Assembly: GCA_013398955.1 (NCBI GenBank)
Contig: VWPU01010346.1
Span: 18,942-82,941 of the forward strand
Source of the DNA: Callaeas wilsoni
Taxonomy: Eukaryota; Chordata; Aves; Passeriformes; Callaeidae
Reading direction: 5' to 3'
Length of the DNA stretch: 64,000 nucleotides
The notes beneath the pieces were generated by a model. The model did no database searches. It saw only the letters and a program-made list of their open reading frames with translations, and was not told the DNA's origin. This document shows positions 1 through 15,200 of this stretch, in pieces (positions within the stretch are counted from its first letter, which is position 1; every line of letters starts with the position of its first letter). Both the position numbers and the translations under genes were made by a program.

Positions 1-271
1 TTGCAGGAGGAGGTGCAGCATCTCTCAGAACAGCTGGAGGAGGCAAGAAGAGCACAAGCTGAACTAGAGGTGAGGTATAAAGACCTGGAACAGGAACACA
101 AGCTGGAGGTGGAAGAGAAAAACCGGCTGATCAGTTGTCTTACCGTGGCTGAACGAGAGCTGCGATGCAGCCATGCTGCCCTCGGAGCTGAGAAGGACCA
201 GCTGAAACAGGACGTTGGCCAGCTCTTGGTGCCATCTGTGGAACATGGAGCTACAGCACACAGACCACTGG
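1..271 (+). CDS. GOLGB1: GOLGB1 exon (5' partial at window edge)
   Basis: Coiled-coil coding sequence open from the first base; a possible splice acceptor (TTGCAG) ends at base 6, so the exon may really begin at 7. The donor is GTGAGC at 272, leaving one base (G) that completes an Asp codon with AT at 915. Tail residues before the donor are less coiled-coil-like, so the exact 3' end is less certain than for later exons. Confidence 0.75.
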
Positions 272-3200
272 GTGAGCAAGCATGGCAGTTAGGTGGAGCA
301 GATTCTCAGGAGCCTGAGTATCACTGGGTTGCCTTCTCTGGGTTTGTTTTTATAACAGCTCATAAGAATGGCTTGATGTAACCATTCCTATTTGCACAGG
401 GACATAGGAGTGGTGGTGCTGTCTCAAACTAAGGGGGTCTAGTTTGATCCCACCATTCTGTCTTTGGCAGCTGCAAGAGGAGCAGAAGCATGGGGCAGCA
501 TATATGGTGCTTTGCTTGTGTACCGTCCCAGCCTCTTGTCTTTTGGGGCTTACAGATTTCTTGAGCTCAATGTATTTTTTAGTTGATTTTATTGATTTGT
601 TGGATTTTTTCCATCAACTTATGTAAGTCATTTTTAGATGTGCCACATTCTTCACAGTCTGAATTTCTACTGAAATTATAAGTAAAACAACCAAGAAAAG
701 CAAACTGTACCATTTTCCCCATAGACCTGTGTTAGAAATAATGACGTTGATCTTACTTCAAATTGACTTTCTTCCAGCTTCTTTATGGCCCAAAGCTGAA
801 GCAGTGACTAAGAGATAAGGGATTTTGTAAACTATTGTGCATGTGTGTAAAAGGGACGTAGTTTGACAAAAAAGACAAGAACATACCTTAACTCCCCTTT
901 TACCCCTCTGTCAGATGAACTTGTACAGAAGTCTGAAGAATTTGTCTGCTGTCAGGATGAGCTGATATCCCAGCCACAAGTGCAGCTCTCTGAACTGAAG
1001 CAGCAGGTACGATATTTTCAAATTATTCTCATTAGTTTTTCTGGTATGTTTAGGAACCGAAGCCAAATTAAATGTCTAGAATTCCTTTTTTTATCATGCG
1101 TTGCTTGAGAAAGACTTTTATTAGTTCTCTCAGCTGATGGGCAGGCATGTTACGACTATAGAAGCCTGGAAAGAAGTAGAAGTCCGTTTGAGTAATTTAA
1201 GAGTTGCCAATTGATTTTTTTTTAAAGTTACCCAAATGATCAAAGACTAATACGTATTTATAAAGGGTATTAAAATTTATCTTTCTCCCCTCCATCCTGT
1301 TTAAACAGGATGAATCAACTTCACAGGAAAAAATAATAGATCAGGAAGACCAGAATGAGACTTCATTCCTACCCACAGAAAACTTGGAAAGACAGAAGAC
1401 AGAAGGTCGTATGATTACCTTACCTATTTTAATATTCTTAATATATTTAAGAATCAATCTAGAATTAGTTTGAACAAAATAAGATATAGATGAAGTGGTG
1501 GCTTTCTCCAGTAGAAAATGCTGACAATCTGCAGGTGGCACTTCGGGGGGTGGGGGAGTACTTTTGATAGCATTTGCTAAAACAGTAAGAGGCCCATACA
1601 TACGCCACATGTAAAAAACCCCAGACAATTACATTGGTTTTGAGTGTCTGGTCGTGTAGACTAGTAGCAGCAATATCACAAACTCTATTGGAATTATACA
1701 ATAAAAGAATGGATTCCCTTGTGTGTTTACTTTAGGGTCTGGTGCACTGTGAGAGTAGGCTGTCTTGATTTTTGAGAAATAGATTCGTTTTGCTTCCTGT
1801 CATTCAAAGATAGAATCTTTTTGTAAGAATCCTGGTGGAGGAATAATCACCAATAAACCAGATTCTTTTTTGTTCCACAATCTCAGAGATGCAGGTCTAT
1901 AATGAACTTCAAGACATTGTTTAGAATCATGGCGTAGTTTGGGTTGGAAGGAACTCATAAAGTTCATCTGGTCCAGCCCCCTGCCCTGAGCAGGGACATC
2001 CTTCACCAGGTCAGGTTGCTCAGAGCCCCATCCAACTTGACCTTGAACATGTCCAATGATGGGGCAACTGACAGCTTCTCTGGGCAATCCAGAGAGAAGT
2101 AGCCCTCTTGAAAGGCTGCAATAAGACCTTCCTGAAGCCTTTCTTCTCCAGGCTGAACAACCACAACTCCGTCAGCCTTTCTTCACAGGAGACATGTTCC
2201 AGCCCTCTGATCACTTTTGTGGTTTCTTCTGGACTCACTCCAGCAGATCCACGTCTGTCTTGTACAGGGGAACCTCAGAACTGGACGAAGTGCTCTGAGT
2301 GGGGTCTCACAAAAGCAGAGAAGAGGGTGAGAATTGTCTCCCTCAGCGTGCTGCCCACACCTCTTTTGGTGCAGCCCAGGATATGATTGGCTTTCTGGGC
2401 TGCAGGCACACATTGCCAGCTCCTGTCCAATTTTTAGTTTGCCAGAATCCCAAAGTCTTCCTCTGTAGCCTGTTTTCAATCTGTTTACCTCGCAGTCTGT
2501 GCTGGTAGTGGGGATTGCCCCAGCCCAGGTGTAGGGCCTTGCACTTGACCTTATTAAACCTTGCTCTGCACAAGGGCCGCATGGCTGCATTCCGCAAGCT
2601 TGTCCAGGTCCCTCTGGATGGCATCACGTCCCCTCAGCAAAAGCAGCCGCTCAGCCTGGTGTCACCCACAGGTGTGCCAAGGGTGCCCTCCATCCGACTG
2701 CCTCTGTCAGCAGTTAAGACACTAAATAGTACCGGTCCCAGTATGGACTTTGCGGGACTTGGTTTCCACTTGGCTGTTGAGCCATTGACTGAAACTGCAT
2801 ACAGCCACGCAGCCAGTTCCGCAGCCCACCTGTCAAACTCGTATCTCGGCAATTTAGTAGTAAGGGTGTTGGGGAGAACATATCAAAGGCCTTACAGAAA
2901 TGCAGCTCTCAATCTGATATCATGCCCCAAGCTACAATTGAGTACATCCAAAATGCACTTGGAAAACGTTAATCAGCTTTCTTAAAAAGCAGCTCCTCCT
3001 TCTACTGAAAGCAATTCCACCTGAAAAATGCAGTGACTCAGAGCTACACTGTCATGTTACTTAGAACATCTTTCCCAATGCATGTGTAGCTGCATGTTTG
3101 CTTCAAAACAAGCTGTTGTTGTTGTTGTAATGCTGTTTCCAGTGGGTGTGTTGAACGCTTGATTGCTGACTTTTTTGGGATCTTAAACACTGGGAGATGT

Positions 3201-6200
3201 AATTTCTTTTTAAAAACTACCAAAATATTAAATGAAATATAAAAATCATCATCTTTTAAGTCTGCTATATAGGTTCTAAATACTTTGTTACTCCTTTTTG
3301 TGCTGTGAATTTGTCTGTCTTAATTAAAGTGGGATGCCTAAAACTGCCCACCGTAATCCATTCCTAACTTGAATAGAATGAAATAAGGATTTATAGATAG
3401 TTACCTTATATTTTGCAATTTCTGATGCTTTTCAAGCAGACCTCAACAAATGCCTTCAAATTTCAAGCTGTTGTTTGAAATGTAAAGATTCTTGAAATCC
3501 TTGTACAGTCTTTTTATTACCATGGGTTTGGCAGTGCATTAGACTAGAATATCTGTAACTTTCTTTACATCCATATGGATTCCTTGAACTTTTCTTGAGG
3601 CAGCTCTCAGAGGGATGGAAGGTCTCTCCTGCAACCCAAGGGAACATTGTGTGAGGCTTTCCACGGGTCATTTGGTGGAAAGACTGCAGTGTAGTATGAA
3701 TCAATAAAGGAAAGCCATTATCGCAGAAAACACAGACTGCCTTCCAACTGTTAGAATTGACAAAACATTCATTTGAGCTTCTTCACCTTCCATAATACTT
3801 AGCAAATACAGTTTTGTATAATCAATTGTATTTAGAAAAGTGTTTAAAGGGGTACGGAAGAAAACCTTGTACTGTATGCTGATGGTGTGTGTGTCCTCTC
3901 TGCATGCTCAGAAGTGAAAAGTACAGAAATTCGTACCCCTAAGAGAACTGTTTAACTTGGTCCTGAGTTTTATTTTGCATATATATTAACGTATTTTTCA
4001 TACCATCATTGCTAGTTAATGTATTCACAAAAATGGGGCCTGTTTTTTAATGCTTCTAAGTCGGTATTTCTGGGGAAGACATAGTATTCGTTGCTTTGCT
4101 GGCTCCTATATTAAAAAGCTGAGGCATCATCTAATACATTAATTAGAACTGAGATGAATTACAGAATGTAGTTTTCTTATACATTTATAACAATTTCTCA
4201 TTTTATTTTTTCAAAATGAAATTTGAAACATTTTGCTACAGTAGTTCTTTCTTTCCTCTCCTTTATAAAAATCTTTCTTAAAACTTGAATCTCTATTACC
4301 CGTCTTTCATTATGTCTGTATGACAACAATTGTTCTTTTCTAAAAGCTGCTTAAAACAGCATGTTGGTTGTGCGGTTGCCTCTAAAAAAACCAAACCCAC
4401 ATAACCTCATGACAGTGTTATGTATCTCCACTGCATAAGTGTTATTAACAGCCACGTGTCCTTTCTCGAAAGCTCCTGGAAGAATATCCTGTTGCTGTCT
4501 AAAGCAGAGTCTTAAGTTTCAAAGAAATTTTTTGTGTTTCAATGTTTCAGAAATACCACATTTGCAACTTGTGCTCCAGGGGTCTCAGCAGGAAGCTGTG
4601 ATGATCACAGAAGATGCAGAATGGGTAATGATTAAGCAGCTGAAATAAGCTAAAACTAAAATAGGTCAAGGACTGGCCTTAAAACAGCTAAGCTGTCATG
4701 GACTTTTTTATCAATCCTCTTTGGAAGGTTATTATTAACTGGATTAATGGGGAAAGACAGAAATAGCTTCCAAATACTGCTTGCAGTGTGTTCATAAGAG
4801 AGTGTGTTTCCCTTTGCTGGCTGTGTGGATTTCTTGTATCCTTCATCCACCCAATCCACATTTGTGCTATTTTCTGCCTCTTGTGAGTTAGTTTTTCAGC
4901 AAAACTATGGGCTAACCTGAGACAGGTCTCTGGAAATAAAATTCCAAAGGCTCAGCTGTCATTATATAAGATGCCTTTCAAACCTGGCCTGTCCATTCTC
5001 ACTGCCCTGATGGGCACCTGGCTGACTGACTGGGGGGAGCTGTGTGCTCCTTGAGTGAGAGACAGGTGGGCACTGTTCTTGTGCTACTCCACCGTGTCCA
5101 GCTGCAGGTACAAGTGCAGTCAGGCTATTGTTTGGGAAGAATGCAGGATTAGGAACCTGCTGCTTGGCTTTATGCTCAGCATGGGGAGGGAGATGACAGC
5201 CTCTGTGTATCTGTTCTGAGGATTTGCTGTGGAACTGATTGTTAGCTTAGAGGGAGGTCTGGCTCTTTGCAGCCTGCTCTGCTGTCCCATCCTGTCCACA
5301 GGAGGAAGGTTAATGCTGAGTTTTATCCAACTCATTCCTCTCTATCAGAGGGTTTGTATATTACTGTGAAGTATTAAGGTAAAAGTAGATATTTGGAGTC
5401 GGAGAAACATTTTGAGTCATTCATCCTGCTTGACTCAGACCCTTACCTTCCAACTGCCTGCAGTCAAGCTGTGAGCTGGTAGATCAGTGGGAATACGCAT
5501 GCGCCCACACACATAACCTTTTCAAGGGCAGATATAAGCATTTGAATTATTTTCTACTGCCCCTTTATAGACAGTGGAAAAAACAGGCTCTTTAGCATAT
5601 GACTCATGTGGAACAAGGTGAATGGTGAAAATGGGTCAATGAAAACAACCCTGGAATTGTCCATTTCAATGTCTTCATTATAAAAAGAGTCCAGCTAAAT
5701 AGCTTGCATCTAAGTTTTTACACTTGGACAGCTATTCCTACCATTTGTGCACCTGATCCATGGCTTTAGGCCAAGTAATGTAGTTACTCAAACCCAGGTT
5801 AAGGACATCTAGCAGTTAAAAGGTTCTTGTGGGGTTATTGGAAAGATTCCAGGTTCTTTATCTGCTGGAGCAGTGAGGCATAGACTGACAGACATGTGAC
5901 TTCTCACCTTGTCTGCGTGGGTGGTCAGTGAAAGGTTATGATACTGTAGTTAGTCCCTTTGAAGTAGTGAGGATGGAAGAGAAATCATCTCAAGGTGGGA
6001 AGGAAGTTATTTAAATCATTGCATCCATCAATATGTTAATCTGCTGAGATATGTCTTAGTCTACTGCTTAACATCAAAACCAACCTCTCTTTTTTATTAT
6101 TTATTTATTGATTTATTTATTTTCATTAGACTTCAGAGTTGTGTCCAAACTTGGGACCAATAGGTTTTACTTAGAGCTTGGCAGAGCAGTAGACAGCTAA

Positions 6201-9200
6201 GAGAGCTGTCTTCTCATACCAGCATCCTGGCTCAAAACTCAGTGTTTTTTCTTCAACCCACAGAATAAGAATATTGGTGCTGAGGCAAAATTGCAAGACT
6301 TGAAGACTGTGGAAGCTCCAGCCTCTTATGTAGACTGCTCTTCTGCTTTTACAGGTGAGGACACAGAATAAGGCATGTGACAGGAAAATTGTGGAAATTT
6401 GAGAAGTTTCAGGGACAAATCTTAAGATGATTCAGAAAGAGGAGCTCTGAGGTCAGAATCTAAAGATGATAATCTACAGAAGGCAGAAAAGATTTACACG
6501 AGGTAGAAGAGAACACTTTAATGTGTGATGGGTAGGATATATCAGAAGAGAAGAAAATAGTGGTTACTAAGGTTAGAAAGAGAGAAGGGTTTGAAGGAGT
6601 GTGTTTGTAGATGCAAAGAGTGATGTGTAAGGCACAGAAGAGAATTAAGATAAAATGAAGAATTGTATTTTTTTCTGCAAGCTAGTAAGCTTCTTTTTGT
6701 GTCTGGAATTAGTTCCCCCCCCACATCCCACATGAGAAAAAAGCCAGTCAAACCTGGTTCTCTTGTCTCTTTGCTCTTCTTCCTTCTGCAAGGGTCAGAA
6801 GTGCTGTGTACAGGTGATGCCAGCATGCAGCAAACACAGGGAGTTGGCACAGAGCCATATTGCTGCTGCAGGGTCTGAATTGCTGGCTGGCGTTAAACCA
6901 CAACAGGATGTCTGTGCAGTGCATAGACTCAAACTCTGGGTTGTTTTTTTGTATGCCTGGTTTGCTGCCCCCCCCCCCCCTTTTTTTTTTTTTGGTCTTT
7001 TCTCACCTTCTACAGAAGCTACAGTGCCATTTACTGTCCTTTCATGTACCTACTGACTTTACAAGTCATTGCACTGATGGTGACAAGTGTACCTTTTCTC
7101 ACTAGGTGTGTCAGGAGAGCTGGTGAATTCTGAAGTGCAAAAGCCTTTCGGTGACACTTTCGTGCTCTCTGAGGTACAAATGTAGTCCAAAACCTTTTTG
7201 GTCTCAGTATTGTATGCATTTGCAGATATGAAAAATTTAGTTTAAAAGCTGCAAAGAGTTGGCTCTCTTTAACTTCCTGTGACTTAAAGTGGTTGTTGCA
7301 TTACGACAGCAGACTTTTTAAGAGCAGCTCTCCTTTAACGGTTCCCCATGAATTGTTTCTGCCCTCCAAACTGATGAACAGCCTTTACAATGCAGCGTGT
7401 TGACTTATTGGTGGGCTGTTGATCCAAGCTTTCTGGGGAGGATTTGTGACTGCTTTTCTTTTGTAATCTGTTTTGGGGGACGGGAAGAAACCTTTAGATA
7501 GTTATTTAGAAAAAGCCAAGCACTTTGTTCCAGGTGCTTTGTCTAGTGCTTTCACTTTGGACATGGACACAGATTGGAATATAGGCTTTTATCCTGCTTG
7601 TTTGCCATGTTAAATGGACAGATAGAATAGAGGACAAAACTTCCTTATTCAGACTATGAATAGGATGCCATGAAAATGTGGCTGGTTAAGTACACAAGAG
7701 GGCTTGTGAGAATCACAGGAGAACTTAAACAGTTCAGAGTCATACTATCTTGTAATCAAGAGAGAAGGGGAAAAAAGGGAATAGGAAGTTGCCCTTATGG
7801 TCTGATCCTAAAGCCAGAATCTTTCATGCTGCAACCTCAGAAACTGAAATTAGCAGAAGTGACCTGGGAAGTCACAGAATCACAGAATAGTTGGAGTTGG
7901 AAGGGACCTCTGGATGTCACCTAGTCCACTCCCCACTGCCAAGACAGAGTCCCCCTATTATTAGCAAGGCTTCTATTTATTGCAGAAGCCAGCTTGAGAA
8001 AGCTACAAAATGTGGAAAGCAGATACTTCCAAAAGTGGCCCTTTCACAAGATTCAAAGGAAAAATGATAACCTGCTATTTTCTTTCAGGCAAGAACAGAT
8101 GGCTTTACCAGTGGAAGCAAGCAGTTTACTGAGGAAAGTTGTCCACCTGGAATTCTAGAATATATTGCTGCAGAGAAACAGAAAGAGCTGTCAGTTTTGC
8201 TGCTGGAACTGAAAGAAGCCCAAGAAGAAATAACTTTTCTGAAAAGCCAGCTCAAGGGCCCCAGTGGCGAAACTTCTACAGGCAGCCAAACAGAAGCTGA
8301 CCAGCTGGAAGAGAATTCACAGATACAGTGTCTGGAGAGGGAAGAGCAGAAGGATTCAGATACACAGAGTGTCTCATTACTGAGAGAAACAGAAATGCAG
8401 CAAATTGGCTTTCTTCAGGAAAACAGAATCAGTCTCCAGGAAGAGCCTCAGGGAAGCCCTGGCACCTCTCAATCTCAAGAACTGATAAAGCTACAAAATC
8501 AAATAACAGAACTGCAAATAATTCTGCAGAAAACAGAAGAATCCTTTAGGAAAGGTCTAGGAGAAAAATGTGCAGAAATAAATAGGCTAAACCAGTTGGC
8601 TGAGGAATACAGAAAAAAACGAGAGGATCCTGACAGTACATTTTGTGTTTTGACTGAAGAACAAGATCAGCTCTTGTGTCAGGTGAAAGAACTTTCTACC
8701 ATAACAGAACTGAAGGAGCAAGTGAAGCAACTGGAGGAAGAACTAGCTCTTTCAGAAAAGCAGAGGCTGACAGACAGTCAAAGCAGTCTTCTAAGAGAGC
8801 AAATCCAGAGCCTTAAAAATGAATTTAAATCCAAGGATATAAAAATTGAAGCTTTGCAGAAGGACCTGGATGAAGCACAGCTTCGGCTTTCTGACCAGGA
8901 CATGCAACTAAAGGATCTGAGAAGCCAGGTTGAGACAAAGGAATGTGAAGTACTTGATCTAGGACAACTTTTGAGGAAGAATACAGAAGAGATAGAAGAA
9001 CTTTCCCACAAGTTAGCCCTAAAGGGACACGAGGCAGCAAGCCTAGAACAACTTGTTGCCGAGCACACCAGGTCTATAGAGAGCCTGCAACAAGCCTTGC
9101 TGGAAAAGGACCAACAGATGGCAGAGATCAGTGTCAGCATGTCTGAGAAAATGGTCCTGCTGAATGAAGAGAAATTTTCTCTAGGAAATGAGCTCAAGAG

Positions 9201-12200
9201 TCTTAAGGAGAAGGCACGTTTGTTATTAAAAGCCCAGGAAGAAAAAGAACAGAACATCAGAGCAAAAGATACATGTCTGAAATGTGGGACATCCGAGCAG
9301 CAGAATGAGACAGAAGCAGCAAGTAAAGAAAATGAGGAATTAGTAAATGAAGTTGAACTTCTGAGAAAAGAAAACGAGCAAGTAAAGCGCAAGCTGCAAG
9401 CAGCACTTGTGAACAGGAAGGAGCTTCTGAAGAAGGTTACCAAATTGGAGAATGAATTAGAACAACTGAGTAGAGAACAAGAATCAGAAACCTCAGTGGC
9501 TCAGGCAGCTGCAGGGGAAGAAAACATGAGAGGCATGATCAGCAAAGAAATGAGTCTTGAAAACCAGCCCAATGAGGACTATCTAGTTCAGCTGCTTTCT
9601 GAAAAGGAATCTGAGTTGCAGAGCATCCGGAATGATAAAGAAACTACTGAAGCACGACTGCAGGCAGTGATTGAGGAAATGAGGCAAAGCTTGCAAGGTA
9701 AGGCAAACACTGTTTCACTTAAGGATGAAGTCATGGAGCATCAGACAATTCCTGACAAAGTAACTGAAACCAATGAATGCCCAGAAGATGATGAAGAAAA
9801 TGAAAAACATAGTTCAGCAGGTACAAATCTGGAAGAAAAACAAAAGTCTGCTCTTAAAGAAAGGATTTCAGTTCTTGAACAAGAAAAAGAACAACTTCAA
9901 AAAAAACTTCAAGAAGCTCTGGTATCTCGCAAAGACACTATCAAAAAGGCTCAAGAAAAAGACAGGCATCACAGAGAACAACTGAAACAGCAGAAAGATG
10001 ATTACAACATCCTGCAAGAACAATTTGATCAGCAAAGCAAAGAGAAGGACAGCATCCAGGCTCAGCTCAGACAACTCCAAGAACAGAAAGGATCAGCAGA
10101 GAGTGTTTTTGGGAGTCAAGGTAGGTTGGATTCTTCGTGCATGGAAGCAGAAGATACAACAAATAACAAGCTTGTACAAGTTGCAAATGTTTCTGAGGAA
10201 GAGTTTAAAAAACACCTTGACAAATTGCAGACAGAGAAAGAGAAATTGGAATGTAATGTCAGCCATATGCAAAGGGAACTTGCTCACAAATCAGAATTAA
10301 TCTTTGATTTGCAACAGCACATAGCACAGTTGTTTGCGGAGATAGAAGGGCTAAAGAGAACCTCTGACCAAGCTGAAGCTAAGGGAGCGAGTCTTCAGAC
10401 AGAACTGGAGGAGAGTCAAGGAAAAATTTCTGGAGTGGCCAGTCTGGAAGACTTGAAAATCCTTGTGCATCAAAAGGATGAAGAAATGGAATTTCTTAAC
10501 AGGCAGTTAAAGGAGAAGAGCGAAGCTCTCAATAATGTGCAGGCACAATTGCTGGAAAAAGAGGACTCAATCAAAAGACTGTGTAGTCAGTTGGAAGCTC
10601 AAGCTCAGGTGCATGAGGAACAAAGCAAGCGACTGCAAACAGAGATGCTTGAAATTCAGGAGAAGCAAGAGGACAATGCAGAAGCAGCTAAACAGAAGAA
10701 TCAAATGCAGAGGAAGTTGCAAGCTGCACTTATCTCTAGAAAAGAGGCACTAAAGGAGAGCAAATCTCTAAAAGAGGAGCTGGCTAATGCTAAAAGTACT
10801 ATTGACAATCTTTCTGTCAAGCTGACAAGTATGGAAAGCCAAATATGTGGCCATGTTAAAGAAACAGATACCTTAACAGAAAAGTTAGCGTGCCTCACTG
10901 GACAGCGAGAAAAACTTACTGCAGAAATTGATAAACTACTTAGAGAAAATCAGAATCTTGATGGATGCTGTAAAAACCTTACACTAACTTTGGACGGAGT
11001 TGTTCTAGAGAAAGAGAAGCTGGAGAAGGAGGTGGAATCATTGAAGTGCTTTCAAGCCACTGAGACTTCTGAGTGGCAGGAGAAATACAAGGAGCTTCAG
11101 GGTGAATATGAAACTCTGCTGCAGTCATACGAGAATGTGAGTAATGAGGCTGAGCGAATTCAGCGTGTGTTGGAAACTGTTAGGCAGGAAAAGCAGGAAA
11201 TTTTCATTCAGCTAAAAAGGGCTGAAGCAAAAAAAGAGGAAACAGATAAGCAGCTACAGGAAGCTGGACAGGAAATTGATGAAATGAAGGAGAAAATGAG
11301 GAAATTTGCAAAATCAAAGCAACAAAAGATCCTGGAGCTAGAGGAGGAGAATGAGAAGCTTAGAGCAGAGATGCATTTTACAGATGGAGAGCTACCCAGG
11401 ACTGGAGAGAGCTTTACAAACACTAGCCTGAAAGAAGATCTGGCATGCTCTAGGAGAGAGTGCGAGTCTCTTTCTACTCAGCTTGAGACAGTAATGGCTG
11501 AAAAGGAGTCTCTAAATCAAGAGATCATGGACTTGAAGCATCTTTTGCAGTTAACAGAATCCAAGCTGAAGGAAAGCAGAGAACTTGCAGACAAGCACGT
11601 TGTCCAGCAGACAACAAGGGAAGAAATAAATGAGGCAGTTGCCACACCATCACCAATGGAAAGGTCTGAAAATCAGGTGGACATAACTTTTAGACCAGAG
11701 CCTCCTGCTGCAGAGCTGGAACAAGAGGCATTTGAAAGTGATAGACCTTGTGAGGATCCTGGTATCTACAGACAGCAAATAGCTGAGCTCACCAAGCGAA
11801 TCACAGAGCTGGAAGATAATAGAAGGGCCTCAGAGCAACAGCTGGGTGACATCCACAGGTGTGTTGAGACTTTAGCAAGTGAGAAAATGGCTTTAGAGCA
11901 CCAAATGGAAGAGAAAGTCCATGAAGTGAATGATCTGCAGGCTACAGTAGCGAAGATGGAGCAAACGGTCCAAAAAGCCAAAGACGACCTGGTCAGAATC
12001 ACAGCGCTGAAGGATGCTCTAGAGGCTGAAAAGGATGACTTGGAAGAAAGGCTCATGAATCAACTGGCAGAACTTAATGGAAGTATTGGAAACTATCAGC
12101 AAGATGCAACAGACTTCCAAATCAAAAACGATCAACTGAAACATGAGCTTCAGAGTTTGCAGAGAATGATGCACGAACTGGAGGAGGAGAAAAGTCAGAT

Positions 12201-15200
12201 GGCAAAAGAGAAAAGCAAAGCGAGTTCAGAAAAGCAAAAGGAATTTGTAGAAAAGCTAAAATACAATTGGAGAGGAGAAGGCAGCACACATATAAAGGAG
12301 CTTCAAGAACTGCTGAAACAGAAACAGCAGGAGATTAAGCAGCTGCAGAAGGACTGTATTAAAAGCCAGGAAAAGAACAGTAGTTTAGAAAGAACTGTTA
12401 AAGCTCTGGAATTTCTGCAGAGTGAGACTCAGAAAGAGGTAGAAGCAGCCAAAGAAACTTCAGCTAAAGCAGTTGAAGACACCAAGAAAGCCCAGGCAGA
12501 ACTTGCTCTCTGCAGAGTACTATTGGATGACACTCAGAGTGAGGCAGCAAGGGTTCTAGCTGAGAGTGTCAAAGTGAAAGAAGAGTTGCAAGCAAACAAA
12601 GAGAAAATTAAAATTCAAATGAAGAAAAAGGATGAGGACTTTGAGAGAAGACTGGAACAGGAAAAAGACAAGCACTCAAAGGAAATAAAAAACATGGACG
12701 AAAAGCTGGCAACATTGCAGAGGGAGAAAGACCATATGGAAACAACAGTTGGTGATCTGCAAGACTCCTTGAAGACAAAGGATCAAGAAGCCAAGCAACT
12801 GGAAGGCAGTCTAAACAAAACACTAGCCCAGCTTGCAGCCTTCACCAGGAGCATGTCTTCCCTTCAGGATGATAGGGATAGAGTGATAGATGAATCAAAA
12901 ACATGGGAGAAGAAATTCACTGAAACTATTCAAAAGAAGGAAGAAGAAATACGTTCAAAAGAGGGAGCTTGTGTTGTGCTAAGGGACCAGATGAAACACA
13001 TGACCATGCATGTGGAAGAACTCCAGACCCATATATCCAGGTAAATAAGCTGTGTCGGGGAGGTTTATCAGGAAAAGGTTACTTTGTATTTGTTTTCTGC
13101 ACAAGGACACCACATGATCGGCACTCTAAAGTAGTCCTTCAGCTCATTAAGATACCTGTGTTAAATCTGTTGTGACAAGCACTCCCCATCTGATTACTAT
13201 CTAGAGTCTTTCAAATTTCAGTTTAATTAAGGAGCTTCTTGTGCATGGAGTTTTTGTACTGAAAGGTCAAGAGAGCATTGGGATACATAATTCCAGTTTA
13301 ATCCCAAAATAAATTTTGAGGGGAAGATGGAGCTATGGAAACCTATCAAAATGTACATCTGTGTTTTTCCAAAATTCAAAACCAAACAATTTTTACATGA
13401 GTAAAATTGTTTTATAAAGTTTATATGCTGTATCTTTGCATGCTGAAGCATGAAATGGACATCAAAGGTATCAGAACAGCAATTTCATTGTGGGGCGGCA
13501 TGGGGTTGTTTTTATTGTTAGCTACAATGGATGAGAGAAGTACTGTAATGACAAGGAGGTGATAACATTCAGTGTTTAAGTGCCTCCATTTATTTGAGTA
13601 TTAACATGAACAACTTTAAAAGAATATATTCCCCTTGCACCATCCCTCTCAGGCAGTAGTACCGTCAGAACTTTAAAAGATAGCTTGAATTTTAAATTGA
13701 GAGAGATTTCCAGCTTGCTTTAAGTAAAACAAATTCTTTGGCTTTTCTAAATTAGTGTCAGAACAGGTTTAGTATGGGTTTAGATACTGAGATACTTTGT
13801 GAATTTTTGACCAACTTTATCTTCTCTGTTTTCAGGCTGGAACGCAACAAGAAAGACTGGGAGGCTGACTGCAGGAAGGAGATTCAGCATCATCAAAAGA
13901 CATGTGAAGTGTTGCAGGAGGAAAAAAAAGAGCTTTTGACTCGGCTCGAGAGGTCTCAGGAACTGTACAGCAAGTCTCAGAATGAACAGCAGGAACTGGA
14001 GTCAGATATCAGTAGCCTGAGAGACCAGCTTGCTGACTTACAGAATTCCTTCACCAGATGTCAGCTGGCCAGGGAAGAGCTGGAGACTGTGGTCAAGCAA
14101 CAAGAGACTAGTATCCAAAATTTTAAACTCAACTGTGAACAACTTGAAGCTGATCTGCAGGCTTCCAAGGACCTAACAAATAAGCTGCATGAAGAAACCA
14201 GTGTCAAAGATCAAAAGATCATGAGCTTGCTGTCTGCCAAAGAAGAAGCAGTGATGGCTGCTCTAGCTGAATTACAGCAGCAACATTCTGAAGAGATGAA
14301 AGAGTTGGAGTGTAGGCTAAGTAAGAAGGAAGAAGATAAAAAAGCCTTGGAAAATGAGAAGAACAAATTTCTTGACAAACTTGATCATCTCACTGAAAAG
14401 ATGAAGATAAGCAGAGAAGAAAATAAGCAGCAGAAGGCACAACTGGACTCCTTCACCAAGTCCATGTCATCTCTGCAGGATGACCGAGACCGCATACTGA
14501 GGGACTACAAGCAGCTTGAGGAACGCCATCTTGTTATAATCTTGGAAAAAGACCAGCTAATTCAAGAGGCTGCTGCTGAAAACAACAAGCTCAAGGAAGA
14601 AATGAGAAGTTTCCACAGCCAGATGGATGACCTCAACTCTGAGAATGCCAAGCTGAATGCAGAGTTGGTGCGGTACAGAGAAGACCTTAACCAAGTGATT
14701 TCAATAAAGGACTCCCAACAAAAGCAACTTCTCAATATACAGCTTCAGCAGATTCAAACTCTGGAAAATGAGAAGGCAACCATAGAAACACAGCTGAAAG
14801 AGTCTGAGCGTACTCAGGATGATCTCAGGAAGTGCATGGAAGCCTTGAGAGAGGATAAAGTCAGTATGTCTCAAGAGATTGAAACCCTTATGTCCTCTCT
14901 GTCCCGGCTGCAGAGTGAGATGGCAGTATTACATGAGGGGAGTCCCCTCGTGGAGTGTCAAGCAGAACTGAAGACTCGAGAGGAAGAGGTACAAGAACTG
15001 AGTCATGAGCTTTCCCTCTCCCAGAAAAGAATAACAGAACTTGAAGGGGAGCTAGAATGTGTTCAAAGGGATGCAGCCAAGAGAGTGGAAGAGGCTGAGG
15101 ACAGGCTTCGGAAGGAATTGAAGCACCTGCATCATGATGCAGGGATAATGAGGAACGAAACCGAGACAGCAGAAGAGAGAGTAGCAGAGTTGGCACGGGA

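Noticed and set aside
8778..9443. 221-codon frame on the minus strand inside the giant GOLGB1 exon
   Set aside because: Antisense shadow of a Glu/Lys-rich coiled-coil exon (Ser/Phe/Leu-rich product, no motifs).
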